This document shows positions 53,009 through 62,163 of a stretch of 64,000 nucleotides of DNA, one piece after another. This DNA comes from Algorimicrobium echini (GTDB lineage Bacteria > Bacteroidota > Bacteroidia > Flavobacteriales > Flavobacteriaceae). The stretch lies in the NCBI RefSeq assembly GCF_900115185.1, contig NZ_FOVN01000003.1, positions 24,511 to 88,510 on the forward strand, read 5' to 3'. The translations under genes and the position numbers were made by a program. How positions within the stretch are numbered: the stretch's first letter is position 1; each line of letters begins with the position of its first letter. The notes below the pieces were generated by a model that worked only from the letters and a program-made list of their open reading frames with translations, did not search any database and was not told the DNA's origin.

Positions 53009-55984
53009 TTAAAGCGTATCACAATGGAAAAGTTCATCTTCTTTTTTAACAATTGGTTTTGTTTTCAAGCCTTTGTTTTTAGCTTGTAACATCATGGTTG
53101 TTAATTCATTTTTCTCTTGTTTCATAGCGTTACGAATTTGTTTATCACGATCGATATCAAAATATACAGCTCCTTCAATTAGTGTTTTTTCAGCTTTAGA
53201 ATATACAGACATTGGGTGGCCGCTCCATAAAACCATATCAGCATCTTTTCCTACTTTAACACTTCCAACACGATCGTCAATATGTAATAACTTTGCTGGA
53301 TTTAACGTGACCATTTTCCAAGCATCTTCTTCGCTAATACCGCCATATTTGATTGCTTTAGCCGCTTCTTGATTTAATCGTCTAGACATTTCAGCGTCAT
53401 CACTATTAATAGCCGTAACGATTCCCTGGTTATGAAGAATAGCGGCATTGTATGGAATGGCATCATTCACTTCAAATTTGTAAGCCCACCAGTCACTAAA
53501 AGTCGAAGCACCGACACCGTGTTCTTTCATCTTATCTGCTACTTTGTAACCCTCTAAAATATGTGTAAACGTATTGATGTTAAAATTAAAACGTTCTGCA
53601 ACTTCCATCAACATATTAATTTCACTCTGAACATAAGAATGGCAACTTATAAAACGGTCTTTGTTTAAAATTTCAGAAAGGGTTTCCATTTCCAAATCTT
53701 TACGATACGGTTTGCCGCTTTTCTTTAAAGCCTCATATTCTTTTGCTCTCGTAAAATAATCGGTATACACTTGTTCCACACCCATTCGGGTTTGTGGGAA
53801 ACGTGAACGTGAATAATCGCCCCAATTGGATTGCTTTACGTTTTCACCTAATGCAAACTTGATGAATTTAGGACTATTAGGAAAGATTAAGTTTTGTGCT
53901 GATTCGCCCCATTTCAATTTGATAATTGCAGAGCGACCTCCAATAGGGTTGGCAGAACCATGCAAAATTTGAATGGTTGTTACACCACCTGTTAAGTTTC
54001 TATAGATATTTATATCGTCTGAATCTACAACATCTTCAATAGTAACTTCTGCTGTAGAATTTTGTCCGGCTTCATTAACTGCTGCTGTTGCAATATGCGA
54101 GTGTTCGTCAATAATACCTGATGTAATATGTTTTCCTGTGGCATCAATAACCATAGCATTTCCAGCGCTCAGATTGTTGCCAATTTTTGCAATCTTACCG
54201 TCTTTTACAAGCACATCGGTGTTTTTTAAAATACCTGAAGCTTCATTGGTCCAAACTGTTGCATTTTGAAATAATATAGTTTTTTGTTTTGGTCTTTCCG
54301 AAAAACCATAGGCTTCATTTGGATAGGTAACAGGAAAAATCTTTATATCAGATTTAGACTCCTTGTTGTCTTCATTTTCAGAATCATCTGATTTTTCAGC
54401 ATCTTTAGATTCCAGTTTTTTAGCGTAAAAAGTGGTTTCATTACCATTTGGTAAAATGGCAGACCCATTTAAATTTGCTGTATTTGAAATTTTAGCTGAA
54501 AGCCTTACGAAATCTTGCTTGGTGGTATCTATACTAGAAAATGCTAATGACATCCAATCATCAGTCATTGCTATTTTAGAGCCTAACGTTTGTGTATCCG
54601 TTTTTACAGTAGCTTTCAACTTCGAGATTTCACCAGAAATTTTTAAATCGTAGGTGGTTCCAGCAACTTGTAATTCATAATCGCCACGAATATCTTTTGT
54701 ATTCATCGGAACAATTTCATGTCTGTTACCCAGAACCCAGTTTTCATAAAGTGTTGTTTTAGTATCGAAAATGGCTCCTGAAGTAATTAAAAAATTTGCG
54801 TATGACCCATTTTTAAGGGTTCCAATTTCGCTACTTTTTCCAATAATTCTTGCAGGAACGGTTGTTAATGCGGCTAAAGCTGCCATGTCATCCAAGCCAT
54901 ATTGAATGGCTTTTTGAAGGTTTGGCATAAATTCAGACGGTTTCTTTAAATCGTGTAAGGTGAGGGCAAAAGGCACACCATTTTTATGTAAAACAGCAGG
55001 ATTACTAGGTTTCTGATTCCACTCACGCATATCGGCTAAAGATGCTGTGTTTGCCATAATCGGATCTTCCATATCAAATGCATCTGGAAAATTAATAGGG
55101 ATGATGAATGACGCATTTGTAGCCTTAATTTCTTGAATTAATTCATATTCATCACCACCACCAACAATAACATACTGCGTCTTAACATCGTCTCCAACTT
55201 TGTCCATGCGCAAGTCGTTCATTTTACTTCCTGCATCAATTATTTGAACCAAATTTTTATTGTTATTGAACGCTTCTAACGATCGGTCTTTTGTTTCAGA
55301 CAAGCCTTTAGCGTACCATTCCGCATCATAATTTACTTGTCTGATTAGCGCCATAGCTCCCATTAAAGAAGTGGGATAGGCTTGGTTAGACGTGATGCTT
55401 TTGCGTGTTGATAAATATTGTGCAGAACGATCAGCCAAAATACGAGAGGCATCTGTTCCAGTAGGTGATAAGGCAATTAAGCTACCAGTTCCACGAATAA
55501 TACCATCTGGAATATGTGTGTTAACCGTTCCAAAACCAGCTTCGCGTAATTCGGTTGCTGTTTTAGCATCAAAAGCATAACCCTCAATAGCGTTTTGCTC
55601 TGGTTTTATGTGGTCGTTCCAATAGTAACCTTCTCGAGAGGCATCATATTGTGGGCTATTAGAATTTTCTGCACGTTCTGGTTTTTTGGTTCCAAACGAA
55701 GAATATATATCTACAAATGAGGGATAAATATGTTTGCCTTCCAAATTAATAATCGTTGTGTTTTCTGGAATTTGAACTTGCTTTCCACTAGAAATAACTT
55801 TGCCATCTTTAATTAATAGTGTGGCATTGTTAATTGTTTCTGTTGGAGAAATGTGAATGGTTGCATTGGTGAAAGCATGGTAATTATGACTTTCAGTTTT
55901 TACACCATCATTTTTTGGAAAATAGTTTTGTGAAAACAGTGATGTACTGCATACAAAACACAAAAGCATAAGGAGTTGTTTCAT
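53009..55984 (-). CDS. Secreted tandem amidohydrolase (degenerate N-terminal half, intact C-terminal half)
   Basis: A 991-residue protein with a signal peptide (about 1-19) and two amidohydrolase domains. The N-terminal one (about 35-500) lacks the HxH: after VD at 91-92 the sequence is I-Y-S-S. An acidic and Lys-rich linker lies at about 520-555. The C-terminal domain (about 560-975) is intact: HSH at 628-630, then CHSYVQSEINML, THILEGYKVADKMKEH and the final Asp in NSDDAEMSRRL. Catalysis on an amide or related bond is likely in that half; the substrate is unknown. It is the first gene of the two-gene operon. Confidence 0.85.
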   Translation of the reverse strand: MKQLLMLLCFVCSTSLFSQNYFPKNDGVKTESHNYHAFTNATIHISPTETINNATLLIKDGKVISSGKQVQIPENTTIINLEGKHIYPSFVDIYSSFGTKKPERAENSNSPQYDASREGYYWNDHIKPEQNAIEGYAFDAKTATELREAGFGTVNTHIPDGIIRGTGSLIALSPTGTDASRILADRSAQYLSTRKSITSNQAYPTSLMGAMALIRQVNYDAEWYAKGLSETKDRSLEAFNNNKNLVQIIDAGSKMNDLRMDKVGDDVKTQYVIVGGGDEYELIQEIKATNASFIIPINFPDAFDMEDPIMANTASLADMREWNQKPSNPAVLHKNGVPFALTLHDLKKPSEFMPNLQKAIQYGLDDMAALAALTTVPARIIGKSSEIGTLKNGSYANFLITSGAIFDTKTTLYENWVLGNRHEIVPMNTKDIRGDYELQVAGTTYDLKISGEISKLKATVKTDTQTLGSKIAMTDDWMSLAFSSIDTTKQDFVRLSAKISNTANLNGSAILPNGNETTFYAKKLESKDAEKSDDSENEDNKESKSDIKIFPVTYPNEAYGFSERPKQKTILFQNATVWTNEASGILKNTDVLVKDGKIAKIGNNLSAGNAMVIDATGKHITSGIIDEHSHIATAAVNEAGQNSTAEVTIEDVVDSDDINIYRNLTGGVTTIQILHGSANPIGGRSAIIKLKWGESAQNLIFPNSPKFIKFALGENVKQSNWGDYSRSRFPQTRMGVEQVYTDYFTRAKEYEALKKSGKPYRKDLEMETLSEILNKDRFISCHSYVQSEINMLMEVAERFNFNINTFTHILEGYKVADKMKEHGVGASTFSDWWAYKFEVNDAIPYNAAILHNQGIVTAINSDDAEMSRRLNQEAAKAIKYGGISEEDAWKMVTLNPAKLLHIDDRVGSVKVGKDADMVLWSGHPMSVYSKAEKTLIEGAVYFDIDRDKQIRNAMKQEKNELTTMMLQAKNKGLKTKPIVKKEDELFHCDTL

Positions 55985-56077
55985 GGGTTTAGGTTGGTTT
56001 AAATTTTAAAAATTAAATATAAGTAATAAGAAATGGGTGCTAAACGAATTGAATGTTTTTTAACATTTTGTTTAGTA

Positions 56078-57133
56078 TTATAAAAAATAGTTTACATAAA
56101 GTGCAACAACATAGCTATAACTTTCCATACCACCTTGTTGGTTATTGGCTTTTAAAAAGGAATTGTAAGTTTCTTTAAAAACGGGTTCGGTGATGTTTTG
56201 ATAGCCATTCCAGAAATCTTGAACTTCTTGATAATTCTTTAAAATACCCCTATTAATGGTTGGCAATAATGTGTCATATTTTTCCGGGCTTCGTCTGTAA
56301 ACTTCATACAAACAATGCCGTAAAGCGAAAGTTGTACCGCAGTATTTAAAATAAATGTCTTCATGAGACATAGCAGCCAAACTACCAATAAAATTGGCTT
56401 CGTTTTCTGCTGCATATCCTAACTGATGTGCAATTTCGTGAGATACCGTTGTAGGAAATTTATAAATTGGAATGAGTTCGTCTACCTGTGCTTCATTAGT
56501 TAGTGGGTTTAAATAACCGCTAAAACCCATATAGGTGAGTGGTAAGCTAAATAAGGACATTTTAATGCTTTTTGGGTGGTACTCCAAATGCGGATACTGC
56601 TTTTGTAATTCTTTATAACCCAAAGGTGCCATGCTTAAAATGTCTTTTTTGGAGTAGGGTAGATCTACTTTTAAGGTGTCATGAATGGCGACTCCTAGAT
56701 GGAGTGCATTTGATTTTTTAATCAATTTTTCGGTTACCGTTACGAGTTCTTCGGTTGTATAATTGGCTTTCAGGTTTAGGTTTTTATGAAGCGGTAACCT
56801 ATAATAGTTAAAAGCCCAAAACAGATGAAAAGCAAAATAGATGAGAGAAATAGTAGCAAAAATATCAATCACCCAATTTTTAAAATCTTTGAAAATGCGT
56901 TTTCTAGTAACCACTAACCAACGGATTATAAAAATAATAGCAGTTGCATAAAAAATATCCCCAAATGAAAATGGTATCCAACCAAACACCAAGCGGGATA
57001 TAGTAGAAATCCATTGATACATACCAGTGCTATAATAGGTTTCTACAAATTCGGGAAACTGTGCTAAAATATTAAGTAGTATAATTTGTGGAATAAGCGC
57101 GAGCGCAACTAAAAGCTTTGGGTTTTTCTGCAT
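56078..57133 (-). CDS. DUF3810 membrane protein with HExxH motif
   Basis: The 351-residue protein has three N-terminal membrane spans (about 5-25, 42-75 and 86-108) and a soluble C-terminal domain with the zinc-binding motif HEIAHQLGYAAENEANF (232-248; E245 or E243 as the third ligand). DUF3810 covers this whole layout. It is presumably a membrane-anchored metallopeptidase facing the periplasm, but no substrate is known. It diverges from pepD with a 72-base gap. Confidence 0.83.
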   Translation of the reverse strand: MQKNPKLLVALALIPQIILLNILAQFPEFVETYYSTGMYQWISTISRLVFGWIPFSFGDIFYATAIIFIIRWLVVTRKRIFKDFKNWVIDIFATISLIYFAFHLFWAFNYYRLPLHKNLNLKANYTTEELVTVTEKLIKKSNALHLGVAIHDTLKVDLPYSKKDILSMAPLGYKELQKQYPHLEYHPKSIKMSLFSLPLTYMGFSGYLNPLTNEAQVDELIPIYKFPTTVSHEIAHQLGYAAENEANFIGSLAAMSHEDIYFKYCGTTFALRHCLYEVYRRSPEKYDTLLPTINRGILKNYQEVQDFWNGYQNITEPVFKETYNSFLKANNQQGGMESYSYVVALYVNYFL

Positions 57134-57205
57134 ATTTCAAAAATAAGGAATTGTTTTATTACTCTGTACATAATAATTACCTTTGTAAAACTTAAAAATA
57201 CAGAT

Positions 57206-58669
57206 ATGAACGAAGCAATACGAGAACTAGAACCAAAAGCCTTATGGAATAAATTTGCCGATTTAAATGCGGTACCACGACCTTCAAAAAAAGAAGAACG
57301 TGTTATTGCCTTTATGAAGGATTTCGGACAAAAATTGGGTCTAGAAACTATAGAGGATACCGTAGGAAATGTCATCATAAAAAAGCCAGCCACAAAAGGT
57401 ATGGAAGATAGAACGCCAATCGTTATGCAGTCGCATTTAGATATGGTTCATCAAAAAAATAATGATACCGATTTCGATTTTGATACTCAAGGTATAGAGA
57501 TGTATGTGGATGGTGATTGGGTTCGTGCAAAAGGTACCACACTTGGTGCTGATAACGGCTTAGGCGTTGCAACCATTATGGCTATTTTAGAAAGCACAGA
57601 CATTGAACATCCAGCCATTGAAGCTTTATTTACAATTGATGAGGAAACCGGTATGACAGGTGCCATGGGACTGGAAGGTGGTTTATTGAGCGGTCAGATT
57701 CTTTTAAATTTAGATACAGAAGAAGATGATGAGATTGGTGTAGGTTGCGCTGGTGGTGTTGATGTTACGGCAAGAAGAAGTTATAGAGAAGAAGAAACAC
57801 CTGAATTTAAAACTGGTTTTTCAATAACCGTAAAAGGCTTACAAGGTGGGCATTCGGGGATGCAAATTCACGAAGGTTTAGGAAATGCGAATAAAATTAT
57901 GAACCGTTTGTTATTTGATGGTTTTGAGAATTTTGGTTTACGAATTTCTGAAATTAAAGGCGGCAGCTTACGGAATGCCATTCCTAGAGAAAGTAAGGCA
58001 ATTGTTGCTATTGATTCTATTCATGAAGATGCTTTTATTATGGAAATGGCACAATATGCTCAAATTATTAAAACAGAGTATAAAACTATGGAGCCTGATT
58101 TGATAATTGAAGTAACTAAAGTAGATACGCCTAAAAATATTATGGATTTAGGTGTTCAGGAAGGTGTTACTCGTGCGTTATATGCGGCTGTAAATGGTGT
58201 ATATAGAATGAGTGCAGATATTAAAGATTTAGTAGAAACTTCTAACAACATTGCACGCGTTGTTATTAAAGATGGAGCTATAGAAATAGCTTGTTTAACA
58301 CGTTCATCCGTAGAAAGTGCTAAATGGGATTTAGCCAATAGTTTACGAGCTACTTTTGAATTAACAGGGTGTGAAGTTGAATTTTCAGGGGAATATCCTG
58401 GTTGGACACCAAATATGGACTCTAAAATATTAAAAGTTTTAGAGAAACTTTATATAGAAATGAACGATGAAAAACCACATGTTGCAGCTTGTCATGCTGG
58501 ATTAGAATGTGGTATATTAGGTCAGAATTATCCAGACATGGATATGATTAGTTTTGGACCTAACATTAAGGGCGCGCATAGTCCAGATGAACGAGCTCAA
58601 ATTTCATCAGCTCAAAAATACTGGAAATTTGTTTTAGAGATTTTAAAGAATATCCCAAAGAAACCATAA
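57206..58669 (+). CDS. pepD: Aminoacyl-histidine dipeptidase (PepD-type, M20)
   Basis: The 487-residue cytosolic dipeptidase of family M20C hydrolyses Xaa-His and other dipeptides. The metal motifs are VMQSHLDMVHQK (His and Asp, about 77-88), GTTLGADNGLGVA (bridging Asp, about 112-124) and TIDEETGMTGAMGL (Glu pair, about 145-158). The lid domain has VKGLQGGHSGMQIHEGLGNANKIM, and near the C-terminus is ACHAGLECGIL with a conserved His. Length and order are typical. It ends in a strong bidirectional terminator shared with the converging PPIase gene. Confidence 0.93.
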   Translation: MNEAIRELEPKALWNKFADLNAVPRPSKKEERVIAFMKDFGQKLGLETIEDTVGNVIIKKPATKGMEDRTPIVMQSHLDMVHQKNNDTDFDFDTQGIEMYVDGDWVRAKGTTLGADNGLGVATIMAILESTDIEHPAIEALFTIDEETGMTGAMGLEGGLLSGQILLNLDTEEDDEIGVGCAGGVDVTARRSYREEETPEFKTGFSITVKGLQGGHSGMQIHEGLGNANKIMNRLLFDGFENFGLRISEIKGGSLRNAIPRESKAIVAIDSIHEDAFIMEMAQYAQIIKTEYKTMEPDLIIEVTKVDTPKNIMDLGVQEGVTRALYAAVNGVYRMSADIKDLVETSNNIARVVIKDGAIEIACLTRSSVESAKWDLANSLRATFELTGCEVEFSGEYPGWTPNMDSKILKVLEKLYIEMNDEKPHVAACHAGLECGILGQNYPDMDMISFGPNIKGAHSPDERAQISSAQKYWKFVLEILKNIPKKP

Positions 58670-58693
58670 ATTACTTGATGTAAGTAATCCCAT

Positions 58694-58732
58694 AAAAAAG
58701 CCGCGTTTCTAAATTAGAAACGCGGCTTTTTT
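58694..58732. terminator. Bidirectional terminator between pepD and the PPIase lipoprotein gene
   Basis: AAAAAAGCCGCGTTTCTAA and TTAGAAACGCGGCTTTTTT form an almost uninterrupted 19-base stem with A and T tracts on the outer ends, so it works for both converging transcripts. Confidence 0.93.
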
Positions 58733-58747
58733 ATAAACTGTTTTTGA

Positions 58748-59905
58748 TTATTGTTTTCCTTGAATGCCTTCAATTTTCAGATCGAAAATTAAATTGGTAT
58801 TAGGAGGAATTGGGCCAGAACCATTTTCACCATAGCCTAGATAAGATGGTATAAACACTTTTGCTTTATTACCAACATTCATGTTTAACATAGCTTCTCT
58901 AAAACCAGGAACCAATCCAGCAGTTTCATTGTAAATCATTGGAAATGGTTGGTAACCACCTTGAGCATCGCGTTGTTCGTTATAAGCATTATTTGCTTTA
59001 GCAACTTCTGCCCAGCTTGTATCAAATAAACGTCCATCTTCAAAGAAACCAGCATAATTTACTAATACTTTGTCTGCACTTGATGGTTTTGTGTTTTCGC
59101 CTTCTTCCATAAAGATCATCACCACGCCTGTTTCTAATTTTTTAACAGTACCTAAACCTTCGTTTTTAGCAATAAAAGCTTCAGCTGCAACACTAGCTGA
59201 TTCTTTAAGTTTTTGGCGAGCTGCTTCTTTTAAAGCTTCTTGCTTCTCTAAAACTTTAGGTAATTCATCCTGATAAACTGCAGCCGCATTAAAGTCTTCA
59301 GCAGCTTTTCCTTTTCTAATAATATTTAGTTTTTCAATAATTACAGGTTCAATAGGCTTGTTGCTACCTGACTGGACTTGTACATTTGAAATAGTATCTA
59401 AAACGTCCATCCCAATTACTACTTCACCAAAAACAGAATGCTTATTGTCTAAATGTGGTGTTGGTACTTCCGTAATAAAAAATTGACTTCCATTGGTGTT
59501 TGGACCCGAATTAGCCATAGAAAGGATACCAGGCTTAGAGTGTGTTAAATCTGGGTGGAATTCGTCTGTAAATTTATAACCAGGATCACCAGATCCAGTT
59601 CCGGTTGGATCTCCACCTTGAATCATAAACTTATTGATAACACGGTGAAATGTTAAACTGTCATAATACCGCTTTCCTTTATAGGCGTCAGAAACATTTG
59701 GGTGTGTGCCTTCTGCTAGAGCCACAAAATTGGCAACCGTTACGGGAACTTTATCGTAAAATAACTTGGTAACCATGGTGCCTTTATTGGTTACAAATTC
59801 GGCATAAAGTCCTTCTTCTAAATCAGGATACTGCTGACTGCAAGAGGTGAAACTTACTAAAAGTGCCAAAGCTAATAATTTCATGGTATGTTTTAATGTA
59901 TTCAT
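58748..59905 (-). CDS. Peptidylprolyl isomerase lipoprotein, cyclophilin-FKBP fusion
   Basis: A 385-residue protein with a lipoprotein signal (FTSC) and two isomerase domains: cyclophilin (about 32-195, [34 protein letters not shown]) and FKBP (about 270-385, [19 protein letters not shown] and [16 protein letters not shown]). The domain order matches the cytoplasmic paralogue at 22200. The frame starts at 59905; a second ATG at 59884, giving a conventional short signal, is equally likely. It is the third gene of the nrnA-gldI-PPIase operon and probably acts on periplasmic or outer-membrane proteins. Confidence 0.9.
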   Translation of the reverse strand: MNTLKHTMKLLALALLVSFTSCSQQYPDLEEGLYAEFVTNKGTMVTKLFYDKVPVTVANFVALAEGTHPNVSDAYKGKRYYDSLTFHRVINKFMIQGGDPTGTGSGDPGYKFTDEFHPDLTHSKPGILSMANSGPNTNGSQFFITEVPTPHLDNKHSVFGEVVIGMDVLDTISNVQVQSGSNKPIEPVIIEKLNIIRKGKAAEDFNAAAVYQDELPKVLEKQEALKEAARQKLKESASVAAEAFIAKNEGLGTVKKLETGVVMIFMEEGENTKPSSADKVLVNYAGFFEDGRLFDTSWAEVAKANNAYNEQRDAQGGYQPFPMIYNETAGLVPGFREAMLNMNVGNKAKVFIPSYLGYGENGSGPIPPNTNLIFDLKIEGIQGKQ

Positions 59906-59935
59906 TTTTAAGTTTTAATAGTTAATTATATCTAT

Positions 59936-60481
59936 TTAATTGGGTTCAGTTGTTTTAATATCTAGAAGGGTGACTTCGCAAATAAGTGGCACATTCGTAC
60001 CAATTTTATTCTCATCACCATAATAACCATAAGCCTTTTGAGAAGGAAACAGGAAGGTAACTGTTTCACCAGATCGCATGAGTTTTAAGCCTTCACGCAA
60101 ACCTGTAAATAATTCCTGTTTATCCATGATGTAAGTTTGCTGCATCAAGTCTGCTTTACTATAAATTACGGTTTCATTAATATCTTTAATAGAGTAGTTA
60201 TATATAAGCGTATCACCAAATTTTGGTGTTGTTAAAGAATCCGCTACTTTGGTATTGTAATAATACCAAAAACCATTTTCTGAAGTCTTGTAATTTGTAA
60301 CAGAATCTTTAGACATAATGCTTTCAAAAGCAGTGCGTTCTCTGTTGTTTAATTTGATATTTCGTTTAACGGACTGATCTATAAATGATCCTGATTTAGC
60401 TGAAATAGGCCGTCTTGCTTCTGGTGATTTACAGGCAAAAACGGTTAGTAGTAGGCAAGTTAATACTAGAAATTTATTCAT
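59936..60481 (-). CDS. gldI: Gliding-motility peptidyl-prolyl isomerase lipoprotein GldI
   Basis: The 181-residue lipoprotein (lipobox VFAC, Cys17) carries a FKBP-type isomerase domain at about 85-175 (TPKFGDTLIYNYSIKDINETVIYSK, LREGLKLMRSGETVTFLFPSQKAYGYYGDENKIGTNVPLICEV). GldI is required for gliding in Flavobacterium and probably helps fold envelope components of the motility and T9SS machinery. It overlaps nrnA by 8 bases and precedes a second PPIase, as in other flavobacteria. Gliding itself is inferred, as other gld genes are outside the window. Confidence 0.9.
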   Translation of the reverse strand: MNKFLVLTCLLLTVFACKSPEARRPISAKSGSFIDQSVKRNIKLNNRERTAFESIMSKDSVTNYKTSENGFWYYYNTKVADSLTTPKFGDTLIYNYSIKDINETVIYSKADLMQQTYIMDKQELFTGLREGLKLMRSGETVTFLFPSQKAYGYYGDENKIGTNVPLICEVTLLDIKTTEPN

Positions 60482-61493
60482 TTTTCAGGGCGTTATTATA
60501 AGCAGGTAATATACTAATAAATTTTTCAACGGTTTCGGGCAACGATAAATTGCTTTTACCGCCTGCAGCATTTGTATGACCACCTCCTTCAAAATGTGCT
60601 CGTGCAAATTCATTTACAGAAAAATCACCTTTAGAACGAAACGACATTTTAATGATATTGTTTTGTTTATCTTCAATAAATATGACGGCAAAAATAATAT
60701 TTTGAAGCGATAATGCATAATTTACAAATCCTTCTGTGTCACCTTTTTTATAGTTATACGTATTCAATTCATCTTGCGATAGTGTAATATACGCCGTTTT
60801 AGATTCCGGAATAACTTTTAAATTAGTAAGTGCGCAACCTAACAGTTGCATACGATCGAAGCTATTGGCATCCATTACGGCATTATGAATTTTGGCAGGT
60901 TGTGCACCTTTGTCAATTAAAAAAGCAGTAACTCGATGTGTTTCACTTGTTGTGGATGCAAAACGAAATGATCCTGTATCGGTCATGATTCCCGTATATA
61001 AACAGGTTGCTATATCTTGGTTAATCAAGTTCTTATCATCAAGCATGGTAATAAAATTGTAAACCATTTCGCAAGTGGAGCTCATGGTTACATCTGAATA
61101 CATGTAGGCGGCATAAGCATCTGGTTGTTGGTGATGATCAATCATAATTTTCAGTGCAGAGCTGGATTTTAAAACCAACTCCATATCACCCGTTCGGTTT
61201 AAGGCATTAAAGTCTAAAGTAAAAATAACATCAGCATCACTAATTAAATCATTACATTTTCCGGTTTCCGCGTCGTATTTTAAGATGGTATTTTCACCTG
61301 GCATCCATTTTAAAAAGTCTGGATAATCGTTGGGTGCAATAATAATGGCTTCTTGATTATGCATTTTTAAATAGTGATAAAGACCTAATGTAGATCCAAT
61401 AGCATCACCATCCGGATTTTTATGAGGAACAATAACCATTTTTTTTGGTGATTGTAGGAGTTGTTTAATATTTAAAATAGCTTCTTTTTTCAT
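60474..61493 (-). CDS. nrnA: DHH-family nanoRNase/pAp phosphatase NrnA-like
   Basis: The 339-residue protein has the DHH phosphoesterase fold: VPHKNPDGDAIGSTLGLYHYL (about 21-41), DADVIFTLDFNALNR with an Asp motif, and IMIDHHQQPDAY (about 115-126, the DHH triad). The C-terminal DHHA1 domain has GGGHTNAAGG (about 309-318). NrnA degrades oligoribonucleotides of 2-5 nt and dephosphorylates pAp. The latter product comes from PAPS-using sulfotransferases such as the one at 2072, a possible functional link. It is the first gene of the gldI operon. Confidence 0.92.
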   Translation of the reverse strand: MKKEAILNIKQLLQSPKKMVIVPHKNPDGDAIGSTLGLYHYLKMHNQEAIIIAPNDYPDFLKWMPGENTILKYDAETGKCNDLISDADVIFTLDFNALNRTGDMELVLKSSSALKIMIDHHQQPDAYAAYMYSDVTMSSTCEMVYNFITMLDDKNLINQDIATCLYTGIMTDTGSFRFASTTSETHRVTAFLIDKGAQPAKIHNAVMDANSFDRMQLLGCALTNLKVIPESKTAYITLSQDELNTYNYKKGDTEGFVNYALSLQNIIFAVIFIEDKQNNIIKMSFRSKGDFSVNEFARAHFEGGGHTNAAGGKSNLSLPETVEKFISILPAYNNALKNE

Positions 61494-61552
61494 AGGTGAC
61501 GAATATACAATTTTTTAATATTGCTTTATATGGTTTTTATTAAGAAATACAT

Positions 61553-61560
61553 TACTTTTG
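61553..61560 (+). promoter_or_regulatory. Putative -7 box of ndk
   Basis: TACTTTTG fits TAnnTTTG and is followed by GCACG, a frequent continuation in this window. It lies 83 bases upstream of the ndk ATG. No good -33 element is seen. Confidence 0.45.
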
Positions 61561-61643
61561 CACGAAATTTAAGGGAAAGAAATTTAATTGAATACCCTCT
61601 CTTATAATAGAAATATATTAATAGAAACATAACTTACAAAAGA

Positions 61644-62063
61644 ATGGCAACAAATAGAACATTTACCATGCTTAAGCCAGATGCAGTTGAAAACGGACAC
61701 ATTGGCGCAATTTTAGAAAAAATCAATGCTTCAGGTTTTAGAATCGTAGCAATGAAAAAAACACAAATGACTCAGGCTGATGCGGAAGCTTTTTACGCAG
61801 TTCATAGCGAACGTCCATTTTTTGGCGAGTTGGTTGAGTTTATGACACGTGGTCCTATTGTAGCTGCCATTTTAGAAAAAGATAATGCTGTTGAAGATTT
61901 TAGAACCTTAATTGGTGCTACAAATCCAGCAGATGCTGCCGAAGGAACTATCCGTAAGCTATATGCAACTTCAATGGGAGAAAATGCAGTTCATGGAAGT
62001 GACAGTGATGAAAATGCAGCTATAGAAGGTGCTTTTCATTTTTCTGGTCGTGAAATGTTTTAA
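61644..62063 (+). CDS. ndk: Nucleoside-diphosphate kinase
   Basis: The 139-residue enzyme balances nucleoside triphosphates by a phosphohistidine intermediate. It starts [15 protein letters not shown] and has the catalytic His117 in ENAVHGSDS; the substrate loop is [36 protein letters not shown]. The size and motifs are standard. It diverges from nrnA and is followed by a strong terminator. Confidence 0.97.
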   Translation: MATNRTFTMLKPDAVENGHIGAILEKINASGFRIVAMKKTQMTQADAEAFYAVHSERPFFGELVEFMTRGPIVAAILEKDNAVEDFRTLIGATNPADAAEGTIRKLYATSMGENAVHGSDSDENAAIEGAFHFSGREMF

Positions 62064-62085
62064 TTATAAAGCAACTTATAGATAT

Positions 62086-62123
62086 AAAAGCCTAAAATGT
62101 TAATACATTTTAGGCTTTTTTTA
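62086..62123 (+). terminator. Terminator after ndk
   Basis: AAAAGCCTAAAATGT pairs with ACATTTTAGGCTTTT around TAAT, with a long T-tract after it. It ends ndk about 25 bases past the stop and isolates it from the protease gene downstream. Confidence 0.92.
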
Positions 62124-62163
62124 TTCTAAACGGTATCTTCGTAACATTCTAAAAAAGAATGCT

